Shown in pieces: positions 42,615 to 51,224 of a stretch of DNA of 64,000 nt (position 1 is the stretch's first letter; each line of letters begins with the position of its first letter). The notes beneath the pieces were generated by a model. That model searched no databases and was not told where the DNA came from. It saw nothing but the letters and a program-made list of their open reading frames with translations. The position numbers and the translations under genes are program-made. Origin of the DNA: Amycolatopsis azurea DSM 43854 (GTDB taxonomy: Bacteria; Actinomycetota; Actinomycetes; Mycobacteriales; Pseudonocardiaceae); contig NZ_MUXN01000025.1 in the NCBI RefSeq assembly GCF_001995215.1, forward strand, positions 288,340 to 352,339, given 5' to 3'.

Positions 42615-43982
42615 TCAGTCCACTGTGGACGATTCGGCGCGGACGAGGAGCCAGGAGGGGATCAGCACGATCGCGGTGATCCCGGTGATCCACCAGTGCG
42701 TGCCCGCGACGGCCGCCGCGGCCCCCGGAGCGGCGGCGAGCCGCGCGGAGACGATCACGGTCAGGATCGACGTCCCGAACGATCCGCCGATCCGTTGCAG
42801 CATGGCGAAGAGCGGCATCGCGTGGGAAATTCTCGCTTTGGCCACCGACCTCAGTCCGGCGGCGAGCGCCGGAGTGGTGGTCAGCCCGATGCCGCAGCCG
42901 CGCACGAACTGCACGGCAGACAACCACCAGTAGTCGTCGGACCCGGTGAGCAGCGCGAGCGGCACCGTCCCGACGATCGTGACGATCAGCCCGGCGAAGA
43001 TCACCCGCGCGCCGCCGATCCGGTCGGTCAGCCTGCCCGCGAGCGGCAGCGCCAGCACCGTGCCGAGTGCCAGTGGCGCGGTCAGGAACCCGGTGGCGAC
43101 GAGGCTTTCGTGCCGGACGTCGAGGTAGTACAGCGGCAGGACGATCATCGCGCCGAACAGCGCGACCCCCATCCCGAAGATGACGGCGGCCGCCGAGGAG
43201 AACGCGCGGTCGCGGAACAGCCGGAGATCGAGCAGTGGCGCGGGCGACCGCAGCGCGCCGACCGCGAAGACGACGAGCAGGATCGCGCCGGCGACCGCCG
43301 CGATCGGGGCGGCTTCGGCGAAGCCGTACACGAGCAACGGCAGACCGGTCACGGTGAGGAGCACGCCGCGCCGGTCCAGCGGCTGGGGGTCGGCGGCACT
43401 TTCTCGCGGCAGCCACTTCAGGCCCAGCAGCAGGCTGAGCACCGACAGCGGCACGTTCACCAGGAACAGCCACGGCACGCCGAACCGCTCGGTGAGCACG
43501 CTGCCGCAGAGGGTCCCGAGCACCGGCGCGAGGTAGATGGGGATGCTCAGCACGGCCATCATCCGGCCGAGCCGCTTCGGTCCCGCCGTCGTCGCGAACA
43601 GGATCTGTCCGGCCGGGACCAGCAGTCCGCCCGCGGCGCCTTGCAGGACACGGAAAACGATCAGCGTCTCGATCGACGTCGCCGTCGCGCAGAGCGCGGA
43701 GAGCGACGCGAACAGGCCGACGCACACCAGCCAGAGCCTGGTCGTCCCGAAGCGGCGGCTCGCCCACCCGCTCACCGGCACCATCGCGGCGAGCGCGAGC
43801 AGATAGCCGGTCGCGATCCACTGAGCGGTACCGAGCGATGCCCGGAATCCGGCGGCGATCGTGCCGAGCGCGACGTTGACGACGGTCGAGGTGAACATCG
43901 ACAGGAATCCGCCGATCGTCAAGATCGACGCCATCCCCCACAAAGCCGGGGTTATGCGTGTGTCGTCGGCACTTCCGATCAT
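42615..43982 (-). CDS. MFS drug-efflux-like transporter (DHA2 type)
   Basis: A 455-aa membrane protein with about 12-14 predicted TM helices. The N-terminal motif GGFLSMFTSTVVNVALGTI and the motif-A-like GRLTDRIGGARV mark EmrB/QacA-type exporters. The ATG at 43982 lies directly after GGCAGG. The longer frame to 44045 lacks support. It is divergent from a TetR gene; the 92-bp gap holds a 36-bp palindrome that should control both. It is probably a substrate-induced efflux pump. Confidence 0.88.
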   Translation of the reverse strand: MIGSADDTRITPALWGMASILTIGGFLSMFTSTVVNVALGTIAAGFRASLGTAQWIATGYLLALAAMVPVSGWASRRFGTTRLWLVCVGLFASLSALCATATSIETLIVFRVLQGAAGGLLVPAGQILFATTAGPKRLGRMMAVLSIPIYLAPVLGTLCGSVLTERFGVPWLFLVNVPLSVLSLLLGLKWLPRESAADPQPLDRRGVLLTVTGLPLLVYGFAEAAPIAAVAGAILLVVFAVGALRSPAPLLDLRLFRDRAFSSAAAVIFGMGVALFGAMIVLPLYYLDVRHESLVATGFLTAPLALGTVLALPLAGRLTDRIGGARVIFAGLIVTIVGTVPLALLTGSDDYWWLSAVQFVRGCGIGLTTTPALAAGLRSVAKARISHAMPLFAMLQRIGGSFGTSILTVIVSARLAAAPGAAAAVAGTHWWITGITAIVLIPSWLLVRAESSTVD

Positions 43983-43993
43983 CCTACCTGCCA

Positions 43994-44029
43994 ATCTTAT
44001 CACCGTTAAGAACTTAACAGTGATAAGAT
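43994..44029. promoter_or_regulatory. 36-bp palindromic operator between TetR and MFS genes
   Basis: ATCTTATCACCGTTAAG (43994-44010), AA, CTTAACAGTGATAAGAT (44013-44029): 17-bp arms with one mismatch. Length, symmetry and position between divergent TetR and MFS genes fit a TetR-family operator. Confidence 0.75.
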
Positions 44030-44074
44030 CAACCCGAGTTGTCAAGTCCGATGGGGACGGGCGAAGGTGTGCCC

Positions 44075-44653
44075 ATGGTCGTGAGACGGGATGGCTATGT
44101 TCGAGCCGCGCTCGAACTCCTCGACGAGGTCGGGCTCGACGGATTGAGCCTGCGCAAGCTCGGGGAAAAGCTCGGTGTGCGGGGTCCCGCGCTCTACACG
44201 CACTTCAAGAGCAAGCAGGCGTTGCTCGATCAGATGGCCGAAACGATGCTGGACGATCAGCTCGCCCCGCTGGACGATCCCACCGCGATGGCCGACTGGG
44301 CCGAGTGGCTGGCCCGGCGCGCCCGCACCATCCGCCGCACGCTGCTGTCCTACCGGGACGGCGCCCGCCTGCACGCGGGCACCCGCCCGACCGAGCGGGC
44401 GGCGATGACGCCGCTGATCAAACCGTTGCTGGCGGCAGGTTTCGACGAGGAGGACGCGACGTACGCGATCCTCGCCATCAGCCGGTACACCCTCGGCTGC
44501 GCGATCGACGAACAGCAGCACGTCGAGAGCGATCGTGCCGAGGATCCGGCCGCTTCCTTCGAGTACGGCCTCGCCCGCCTGATCGCCGGGCTCCGCGCCG
44601 ACGTCGATGTCGCAAACCCGCCAGACCTGAATGTCGCAAACCTGCTGGACTGA
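44075..44653 (+). CDS. TetR-family regulator with tetracycline-repressor-type C-terminal domain
   Basis: A 192-aa repressor. The HTH reads LSLRKLGEKLGVRGPALYTHFK, very like TetR class proteins, and the C-terminal SRYTLGCAIDEQQHVE resembles the TetR_C ligand domain. GAAGG 7 nt upstream supports ATG 44075 over upstream GTG/ATG codons. It is divergent from an MFS exporter and 4 nt before a PEP-mutase-like gene. It likely derepresses the pump on binding a drug-like ligand. Confidence 0.88.
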   Translation: MVVRRDGYVRAALELLDEVGLDGLSLRKLGEKLGVRGPALYTHFKSKQALLDQMAETMLDDQLAPLDDPTAMADWAEWLARRARTIRRTLLSYRDGARLHAGTRPTERAAMTPLIKPLLAAGFDEEDATYAILAISRYTLGCAIDEQQHVESDRAEDPAASFEYGLARLIAGLRADVDVANPPDLNVANLLD

Positions 44654-44657
44654 CGCC

Positions 44658-45443
44658 ATGACAAGCGAGAAAGCCCGGCTTTTCCGTTCCCTGCACGTCC
44701 CGTCGAGCCCGCTGGTGCTGGCCAACGCGTGGGACGTCGCGAGCGCCCGGATCGTCGAAGACGCGGGCGCCGCGGCGATCGCGACCACCAGCGCCGGGGT
44801 GGCGTGGAGCCTCGGCACGCCCGACGGCGACCTGATCGGCCGTGACCTCGCGGTGGACCTGATCGCCAGGATCGCCCGTGTGACAACGGTTCCGGTGACC
44901 GCCGACATCGAAGGCGGCCACGCGGACACGCCCGGCGGCGTCACCGAAACCGTCGCCGCGGTGGTCGCCGCGGGCGCGGTCGGGATCAACATCGAAGACG
45001 GCCCGCGGCCGCCCGAAGAGGTGATCCCGCGGATCGCGGCGGCCCGCGCGGCGAGCGACGAGGTGTTCGTCAACGCCCGGATCGACACCTTCCTCCGCGG
45101 GCTCGGCGGCGTGCCGGAGACGCTGGAGCGCGCGGCCGCCTACCTGGCCGCGGGCGCCGACGGCATCTTCGTACCCGGCGCCGTCGATCCCTCCGTGATC
45201 ACCGCGCTCGTCGAGGGCATCGACGCGCCGGTGAACGTGATGGCCCATCCGGGCGCGCCGAGCGTCAAGGAACTGGCCGGGCTCGGGGTCGCGCGGGTGA
45301 GCGTCGGTTCCGGGATCAGCCAGTCCGCGTACGCCCTCGTGCGGGAAAGCGCGCGGGAACTCTTCTCGACCGGCACGTACTCGCGCTTGGAGGAGTCCTT
45401 CGACTACGGCGCCCTGAACGCCCTCCTGACCCCACGCGTTTAG
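44658..45443 (+). CDS. Isocitrate lyase/PEP mutase-superfamily protein
   Basis: A 261-aa TIM-barrel enzyme of the ICL/PEPM superfamily. LANAWDVASARIVEDAG near the N-terminus and the metal-binding VTADIEGGHADTP segment are characteristic; INIEDG follows. The KKCGH loop of true isocitrate lyases is absent. These enzymes act on small 2-hydroxy or phospho-acids, for example as oxaloacetate or 2-methylisocitrate lyases. It is 4 nt after the TetR gene, so it is co-transcribed with it. The reason for that linkage is unclear. Confidence 0.85.
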   Translation: MTSEKARLFRSLHVPSSPLVLANAWDVASARIVEDAGAAAIATTSAGVAWSLGTPDGDLIGRDLAVDLIARIARVTTVPVTADIEGGHADTPGGVTETVAAVVAAGAVGINIEDGPRPPEEVIPRIAAARAASDEVFVNARIDTFLRGLGGVPETLERAAAYLAAGADGIFVPGAVDPSVITALVEGIDAPVNVMAHPGAPSVKELAGLGVARVSVGSGISQSAYALVRESARELFSTGTYSRLEESFDYGALNALLTPRV

Positions 45444-45510
45444 TCCTCTGAATGCGGTGGTGGGCGGTCGGTCCAGCGGGCCGTGAGTGGCAAGTTCCGC
45501 GACGTTGAAG

Positions 45511-45533
45511 GTTGCGAAAGTGGCTTTCGCAAC
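45511..45533. repeat. GTTGCGAAAG perfect hairpin
   Basis: GTTGCGAAAG (45511-45520), TGG, CTTTCGCAAC (45524-45533) is a perfect 10-bp stem. It is related to 28101-28123. A half copy of the GTGAGTGGCAAGT element lies just upstream at 45483-45495. Confidence 0.6.
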
Positions 45534-45573
45534 GCTTCGGGGACTCCGCCGCCCACGAGGACGGATGACCCGG

Positions 45574-45622
45574 GGTGAAGGGGACTTTCCGCTCGTGCGA
45601 CGAGGGGAAAGTCCCCTTCACC
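45574..45622. terminator. Hairpin between convergent PEP-mutase-like and response-regulator genes
   Basis: GGTGAAGGGGACTTTCC (45574-45590) pairs with 45606-45622 over 17 bp; the inner CTCGT/ACGAG adds five more pairs. It resembles the 14145 and 15825 hairpins in beginning with GTGAAGG and is placed to terminate both converging transcripts. Confidence 0.7.
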
Positions 45623-45677
45623 ACGCTGATCGCCACCGAACACCGGTCCGTGAAGGCCTCCTTGCGGTGGGGGGGTG

Positions 45678-46340
45678 TCAGGACCAGAGGTAGCGTCGTT
45701 CGGGCCGCCCCGTACCGCCGTACTTCAGGGTCACCTCGGCCTTCCCGGTCGCCACGAAATGTTCCAGGTACCGGCGCGCGCTCACCCGGGCGACGCCGGT
45801 CGCCTCGGCGCATTCGCTCGCGGACATCCCGCCGGACGCGCCGCGCAGCGCGGTTTCCACCAGCCGCGCGGTCTGGACGGTGAGTCCCTTGGGCAGCACG
45901 GGTTTCGCGCTCGGCCGCGAGCCGAAGACCTGGTCGACGTCGGCCTGCCCGGCCTCGGCCAGCCGGTCCAGCCGCTGGTGCAGCGACGCGAAATGGGTGA
46001 GCTGATCGCGCAGCGACGCGTACTCGAACGGCTTGATCAGATAGTGCAGGACCCCGCCCCGCATCGCCTGCCGCACGGTTTCGACGTCGGTCGCGGCGGT
46101 GATCAGGATGACGTCGACGTCTTCGGTGGCGCGCAGTTCCCGCAGCACGGAAAGCCCGTCGACATCCGGGAGATAGACGTCCAGCAGCACCAGGTCCGGC
46201 TTCAGCTCCCGCGCCAGGCGGATCGCCTCGGCGCCGGTGTGCGCGACGCCGACGACGGCGAAGCCCTCCGTGCGCGCGACGTATCCACTGTGGACTTTCG
46301 CGACCATGAAATCGTCGTCGACCACGAGTACCCGGATCAT
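45678..46340 (-). CDS. Response regulator (CitB/DcuR-like)
   Basis: A 220-aa regulator. The receiver domain (1-120) has the acid pocket DDD near residue 10, the phospho-acceptor Asp in DLVLLDVYLPD, and the Thr/Lys pair (ITAA...LIKPF). The C-terminal segment (about 150-215) contains a helix-turn-helix (SASECAEATGVARVSARRYLEHF). It overlaps the sensor gene (ATGA). The pair is divergent from the tctCBA operon and probably switches it on with citrate or another carboxylate. Confidence 0.92.
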   Translation of the reverse strand: MIRVLVVDDDFMVAKVHSGYVARTEGFAVVGVAHTGAEAIRLARELKPDLVLLDVYLPDVDGLSVLRELRATEDVDVILITAATDVETVRQAMRGGVLHYLIKPFEYASLRDQLTHFASLHQRLDRLAEAGQADVDQVFGSRPSAKPVLPKGLTVQTARLVETALRGASGGMSASECAEATGVARVSARRYLEHFVATGKAEVTLKYGGTGRPERRYLWS

Positions 46341-47884
46341 CGCGGCAACCTCGCCGTGAACACCGCGCCGCCGGAGTTGTGCACCTCGACCGAACCGCCC
46401 CGCCGGACGCACGCCTGCCGGATCAGCGCGAGCCCGAGTCCGCGCTGGCCGTGTGCGGCGGCCTTCGTGGTGAAGCCGTGCTCGAACACTTCCTCCGCGA
46501 TCTCCGGCGCGACACCCGGCCCGGAATCACGGACCTCCACCCGCACTTCGCTCTCCTCCTGCCACACGCCGACCTCGATCCAGCCCTGCTCGCCGCCCTG
46601 TTTGGTCGACCCCAGCGCGTCGAGGGCGTTGTCGACGAGATTTCCCAGCACCGTCACCAAATCCGTGGAAAGCCCGTCCTCGACGCGGTCCAGTTCGCTG
46701 TCCGGGGCCATCCTCAAGCCGACCCCGCGTTCGGCCGCGAGCGACGCCTTCGCGATCAGCAGTGCCGCCACCGCCGGGTCGCCGACGCGGGAGCCGACCT
46801 CCGCGCGCCACTCCCCCTGCGCCGAGCTGATCCGGCTGACGTAACCGCGGACCTCTTCGTACTCCCCGAGTTCCAGCAGCCCGGAGATGGTGTGCAGCCG
46901 GTTGCTGAACTCGTGCGCCTGCGCCCGCAAGGTGTCGGTGGCGTGCCTGCTGGCGTCGAGTTCGTCCCGCAGGGTCATCAGATCGGTGCGGTCCCGCAGG
47001 GTGACGACGGCGCCCCGCAGGTCGATCGGCATCCGGTTCAGCGTCAGCACCTTCCCTTGCCGCAGCACGATCTGGTCGGCGCCGGTCGCGCGGCCGGTGA
47101 GCAGATCGCGGATCCGCTCGTTGAGGTCGAGGTCCTCGACCGACCGGCCGACGGCGTCGTCGGGCAGGGCCAGCAGTTCGCGGGCGTGGTCGTTCACCAG
47201 GGTGATCCGGTGCTGCGGGTCCAGGCCGACGACGCCCTCCTTGATGCCGTGCAGGAGCGCCTCCCGGTTCTCCACCAGTGCGGTGATCTCGTGCGGCTCC
47301 AGGCCGAGCGTCTGGTTCTTCACCCGGCGCGCCAGCAGCAGCGAACCGCTCACCCCGATCACCAGCGCGACCCCCAGCACCCGCAGGGCGTTGTCCGGCG
47401 AGTCGAGGAAACCGGCGAAGAACCCGGGCGACTTCGAGCCGGCCGCGACCATGCGGACCACCGTGCCGCCCTTGTCGTCGAGCACCGGGACGTGCGCGAC
47501 GATCGAACCGTCGAGCTCACCGACCCACGACCGTCCGGAAAGGACGGTGCTGTCGCCGATGTCGAGCGTGCTCCGGAGCTGATCCGGATACGGCGAAGCG
47601 AGCACATAGCGCTGGGAGTCCGCGATGACGACGAAGTCCACCCCGGAGAGGCTTCGCGCGGTCTCCGCGGGCGCGGTGAGCTCGAACGGTCCTTTTTCGA
47701 GATCGCCCACGATGTCCTGCGCGGCGACACTCTCCGCGACCGAGAGCACCCGGCGCCCCTCGGTGGTGCGGAAGTTGTTCCCCGCCTGAGTGACGGCCAG
47801 GACGCCCACCGCGCACAGTAGGCAGGTGACGACTACCAGTTGCCACGCGAGCAGCTGACGGGCCAAGGAACCCCGAGCACCCAT
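46337..47884 (-). CDS. Sensor histidine kinase (CitA/DcuS-like)
   Basis: A 515-aa membrane kinase. Two TM helices (about 12-33 and 167-185) flank an extracellular PAS-like (PDC/CitA-type) sensor domain. A cytoplasmic PAS domain follows (about 205-310, HGIKEGVVGLDPQHRI), then a DcuS/CitA-type phospho-acceptor region with His in QAHEFSNRLH and a C-terminal ATPase (NLVDNALDAL, DSGPGVAPE, GLGLALI). GGAGG is 6 nt before the ATG. It likely binds a tricarboxylate or dicarboxylate outside the cell. Confidence 0.92.
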   Translation of the reverse strand: MGARGSLARQLLAWQLVVVTCLLCAVGVLAVTQAGNNFRTTEGRRVLSVAESVAAQDIVGDLEKGPFELTAPAETARSLSGVDFVVIADSQRYVLASPYPDQLRSTLDIGDSTVLSGRSWVGELDGSIVAHVPVLDDKGGTVVRMVAAGSKSPGFFAGFLDSPDNALRVLGVALVIGVSGSLLLARRVKNQTLGLEPHEITALVENREALLHGIKEGVVGLDPQHRITLVNDHARELLALPDDAVGRSVEDLDLNERIRDLLTGRATGADQIVLRQGKVLTLNRMPIDLRGAVVTLRDRTDLMTLRDELDASRHATDTLRAQAHEFSNRLHTISGLLELGEYEEVRGYVSRISSAQGEWRAEVGSRVGDPAVAALLIAKASLAAERGVGLRMAPDSELDRVEDGLSTDLVTVLGNLVDNALDALGSTKQGGEQGWIEVGVWQEESEVRVEVRDSGPGVAPEIAEEVFEHGFTTKAAAHGQRGLGLALIRQACVRRGGSVEVHNSGGAVFTARLPR

Positions 47885-47998
47885 CGCCACCTCCGCGTGA
47901 CCAAAACGACCACAACAACCATTGGGCCCGCAAGCGGGACATCTCTGTTTACACGAGTGCAACATGTCCAACCACGCGGCAGAGAGGCGGGGATCACA
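47885..47998. promoter_or_regulatory. Divergent promoter region between the two-component system and tctC
   Basis: This 114-bp gap must contain promoters for both operons. It includes a CCCGC-AA-GCGGG dyad and an AT-rich stretch TTTACACGAGTGCAACATG near the tctC side. CitB-type operators are plausible but no clear motif could be assigned. Confidence 0.4.
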
Positions 47999-48985
47999 GT
48001 GAAGCCCAGTAGCTGGTTGGCCATCGCGGCGGCGCTCGTCGCCGTCTTGCTGGTGCCACCGTTGCTCACACCGGGCAGCGAGGCCGACGAGGGCTCGCAG
48101 ATCCGGTCGATGCGGGTGCTCGTGCCCAACGCGCCCGGGGGCGGTTACGACATCACGGCCCGCACGGCGACCAAGGCGATGGAGGACGCCGACCTGCTCG
48201 GCAACGCGGAGGTGTTCAACCTCCCCGGCGCCGGCGGCACGGTCGGCCTCGGCCGCACGGTGGCCGAACGCGGCAACGGCAAACTCGTCATGTCGATGGG
48301 CCTCGGTGTCGTCGGCAGCGTGTTCACGAACAAGTCGCCGTCTTCGCTGCTCGACACCACGCCGGTGGCGAAGCTGATCGAAGAGTCGGACATCGTCGTG
48401 GTCGGCAAGGACTCGCCGTACAAGACGATCGGCCAGCTCATCGCGGCCTGGAAGGCCGATCCGGGCGCGGTCCAGGTCGGCGGCGGTTCGTCGCCCGGCG
48501 GCCCGGACCATCTGGCGCCGATGCTCATGGCGAAGGCGGTCGGGCTCGCCCCCAAGGCGGTCAACTACGTCCAGTTCGACGGCGGTGGCGAACTGCTCGC
48601 GTCGGTCCTCGGCGGCAAGGTCGCCTTCGGTGTCTCGGGCGTCGGCGAGTACCGCGACCAGATCGCGGCCGGCACGCTCCGGGTGCTGGCGGTGACCAGC
48701 GAGAAGCGGATCCCCGGGATCGACGCGCCGACGCTGTCGGAGTCCGGGGTGGACGTCAAGTTCACCAACTGGCGCGGCATCGTCGCGCCGCCCGGCATCA
48801 CCGACTCGGACCGGGCGAAGCTGGTCAGCCTGTTCGATCGGCTGCAGAAGACGCCGCAGTGGCAGGAAGCCTTGCAGCGCAACGGATGGACCGGGGCGTT
48901 CGCTCCCGGGGAGCAGTTCGGTTCGTTTCTCAAAGAGGAGAACACGCGAGTGGCAACGGTGCTGAAAGAGCTGGGTCTGGCATGA
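47999..48985 (+). CDS. tctC: Tripartite tricarboxylate transporter substrate-binding protein
   Basis: A 328-aa TctC-family (BUG-type) receptor with an N-terminal export signal (about 1-25; no clear lipobox). MRVLVPNAPGGGYDITAR is the family hallmark for ligand binding, followed by NLPGAGGTVGL. The GTG start at 47999 has GGGGA 6 nt upstream. It binds citrate-like or other carboxylates outside the membrane and delivers them to TctAB. Its stop overlaps tctB (ATGA). Confidence 0.92.
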   Translation: MKPSSWLAIAAALVAVLLVPPLLTPGSEADEGSQIRSMRVLVPNAPGGGYDITARTATKAMEDADLLGNAEVFNLPGAGGTVGLGRTVAERGNGKLVMSMGLGVVGSVFTNKSPSSLLDTTPVAKLIEESDIVVVGKDSPYKTIGQLIAAWKADPGAVQVGGGSSPGGPDHLAPMLMAKAVGLAPKAVNYVQFDGGGELLASVLGGKVAFGVSGVGEYRDQIAAGTLRVLAVTSEKRIPGIDAPTLSESGVDVKFTNWRGIVAPPGITDSDRAKLVSLFDRLQKTPQWQEALQRNGWTGAFAPGEQFGSFLKEENTRVATVLKELGLA

Positions 48986-49479
48986 CGACCACGTGGCTGA
49001 AGGAGCGCTCCGAACTCGGGGTGAGCGTGGGACTCCTGGCGCTCGGCGTGCTGGTGCTCACCGACGCGCTGAGCATTCCCACCGACTTCGCCCAGCGCGG
49101 GCCGGTGGGACCGAAGGCGGTGCCGATCCTGGTCGGTTCCCTGCTGCTGCTCGTCGCCGTGCTGCTGGCGCGCGACGTGCTGCGCGGCGGCAAGGGCGAG
49201 GCCGAGGGCGGCGAGGACGTCGACCTCAGCGAGCCCGCCGACCTGCGCACGGTCCTGTTGCTGTGCGGCGCGTTCCTCGCCAACGCGGCGCTGATCGGCC
49301 TGGTCGGGTTCCCGATCTCGGGCGCGATCCTGTTCTGGGGCGCGGCGTACGCGCTCGGCAGCCGCAACCTGGTGCGTGACCCGCTGATCGCGGCGGGCAT
49401 GTCCGTCGTGACCTTCCTGGTCTTCAACAACCTGCTCGGTGTCCCGCTCCCCGGTGGCCCGTTGATGGAGGTGTTCTGA
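48982..49479 (+). CDS. tctB: Tripartite tricarboxylate transporter small membrane subunit
   Basis: A 165-aa protein with four hydrophobic segments and a short acidic cytoplasmic loop (GEAEGGEDVDLSEP) in the middle, as usual for TctB. Start overlaps the tctC stop; the stop and the tctA start share one base (TGATG). It is needed for transport together with TctA. Confidence 0.9.
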   Translation: MTTTWLKERSELGVSVGLLALGVLVLTDALSIPTDFAQRGPVGPKAVPILVGSLLLLVAVLLARDVLRGGKGEAEGGEDVDLSEPADLRTVLLLCGAFLANAALIGLVGFPISGAILFWGAAYALGSRNLVRDPLIAAGMSVVTFLVFNNLLGVPLPGGPLMEVF

Positions 49480-50996
49480 TGTTCCAGCAACTCATCGACG
49501 GCTTCGGTACCGCGCTGACCCCGACCCATATCGCGATGGCGGCGATCGGGGTCCTGCTCGGCACCGCGATCGGCGTGCTGCCGGGCATCGGCCCGGCCAT
49601 GGCGGTGGCGCTGCTGCTCCCGGTGACCTACGGGCTGGAGCCCACCGGCGCGTTCATCATGTTCGCCGGCATCTACTACGGCGGGATGTTCGGCGGCTCG
49701 ACGACGTCGATCCTGCTGAACACGCCGGGGGAGAGCGCGGCGGTGGTCGCGGCCATCGACGGAAACCCGATGGCCCGCAAGGGTCGTGGCGCGCAAGCGC
49801 TTGCGGCGGCCGCGATCGGGCATTTCGTCGGCGGCATCCTCGGCACGATCGCGCTGGTCGTGCTGGCCCCGGTGATCGCGAAGCACGCCGTCGACATCGG
49901 CGCGCCGGACCTGTTCGCGATCATGGTGCTGGCGTTCATCGCGGTCACCTCGGTGCTCGGCAGTTCCCGGATCCGCGGCGTGGCGTCACTGCTGATCGGC
50001 CTCACCATCGGCCTGGTCGGCCTCGACGAGATGACCGGCCAGCAGCGGCTGACCTTCGGCTCACTGCACCTGGCCGACGGCATCGACGTGGTCATCGTGG
50101 CGGTCGCGCTGTTCGCGGTCGGCGAGTCGCTGTGGGTCGCCGCACACCTGCGGCGCAACGCGTTCAAGCCGATCCCGGTCGGCAGGCCGTGGCTCTCCCG
50201 CGCCGATCTGAAGCGGACCTGGAAGCCGTGGCTGCGCGGGCCGCTCATCGGGTTCCCGTTCGGCGCGGTGCCCGCCGGTGGCGCCGAGATCCCGACATTC
50301 CTCTCGTACGTCACGGAAAAGCGGCTCTCGAAGCACAAGGACGAGTTCGGCAAGGGTGCCATCGAAGGCGTCGCCGGTCCGGAAGCGACGGCGTCGGCCT
50401 CCGCCGCCGGGACGCTGGTCTCGATGCTGACGCTCGGCCTGCCGACCACCGCGGTCGCGGCCGTGATGCTCGCGGCGTTCCAGCAGTACGGCATCCAGCC
50501 GGGACCGCTGCTGTTCGAGCGGGAGTCGTCGCTGGTGTGGGGCCTGATCGCCTCGCTGTTCGTCGGCCTGACGCTGCTGCTGGTGCTGAACCTGCCGCTG
50601 GCGCCGCTGTGGGCGAAGCTGCTGCGGATCCCGCGGCCGTACCTCTACGCGGGCATCCTGTTCTTCGCCAGCGTCGGCGCGTACGCGGTCAACGCGGACA
50701 TCTTCGACCTGCTGGTGATGTTCGTGATCGGCCTGATCGGGTTCGCGATGCGCCGCTACGGACTGCCGGTGCTGCCGGCGATCATCGGCGTGATCCTCGG
50801 CCCGGCCGCCGAACAGCAGATGCGGCGCGCGCTGCAACTGAGCGACGGCAGCCTGACCGGATTGTTCAACACCCCGTTCGCGATCGTGGTCTACGTGATC
50901 ATCCTGGTGATCCTGTTCTTCCCGTTGATCAAGCGCTTCCTGCCTGCCCGTCCCACCGCCTCCGAGGCGGAGCCCAAGGACAAGGTGGACGCCTGA
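49479..50996 (+). CDS. tctA: Tripartite tricarboxylate transporter large membrane subunit
   Basis: A 505-aa membrane protein with about eleven TM segments. The conserved motif GVLPGIGPAMAVALL near the N-terminus and GGMFGGSTTSILLNTPGE (residues about 67-84) mark TctA. The second half repeats the pattern (GLPTTAVAAVM). It uses the ion gradient to import the carboxylate delivered by TctC. A U-tract terminator follows 14 nt after the stop. Confidence 0.93.
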   Translation: MFQQLIDGFGTALTPTHIAMAAIGVLLGTAIGVLPGIGPAMAVALLLPVTYGLEPTGAFIMFAGIYYGGMFGGSTTSILLNTPGESAAVVAAIDGNPMARKGRGAQALAAAAIGHFVGGILGTIALVVLAPVIAKHAVDIGAPDLFAIMVLAFIAVTSVLGSSRIRGVASLLIGLTIGLVGLDEMTGQQRLTFGSLHLADGIDVVIVAVALFAVGESLWVAAHLRRNAFKPIPVGRPWLSRADLKRTWKPWLRGPLIGFPFGAVPAGGAEIPTFLSYVTEKRLSKHKDEFGKGAIEGVAGPEATASASAAGTLVSMLTLGLPTTAVAAVMLAAFQQYGIQPGPLLFERESSLVWGLIASLFVGLTLLLVLNLPLAPLWAKLLRIPRPYLYAGILFFASVGAYAVNADIFDLLVMFVIGLIGFAMRRYGLPVLPAIIGVILGPAAEQQMRRALQLSDGSLTGLFNTPFAIVVYVIILVILFFPLIKRFLPARPTASEAEPKDKVDA

Positions 50997-51009
50997 CCAG
51001 TGGGAATCC

Positions 51010-51050
51010 GGCCCGGCCTCGACTGCCCCGAGGCCGGGCCTTTTCTCTCT
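51010..51050 (+). terminator. Rho-independent terminator of tctCBA
   Basis: GGCCCGGCCTCG (51010-51021) pairs perfectly with 51029-51040 and is followed by TTTTCTCTCT, a classical hairpin plus U-rich tract. Confidence 0.88.
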
Positions 51051-51224
51051 TCGGAAGGAGAACACACCTCCACCGAAGATAACGAAAAGATAACGGCGAG
51101 ATCGCTTTTTGAACCGACCTTCGTTCGGAGCCGTTTCAGCCAACACGGAGTCAGTGACACCGGCGCTGCCGGCGCCGCCTCCCCCGGACTCCGGGCAACG
51201 ACACCGAACGAGGTGAACAAGTTC

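Noticed and set aside
41100..44009. Plus-strand open frame of about 969 codons across the ROK and MFS genes
   Set aside because: Low-complexity Arg/Gly/Asp-rich translation with no motif; it covers two genes on the other strand with clear domains.
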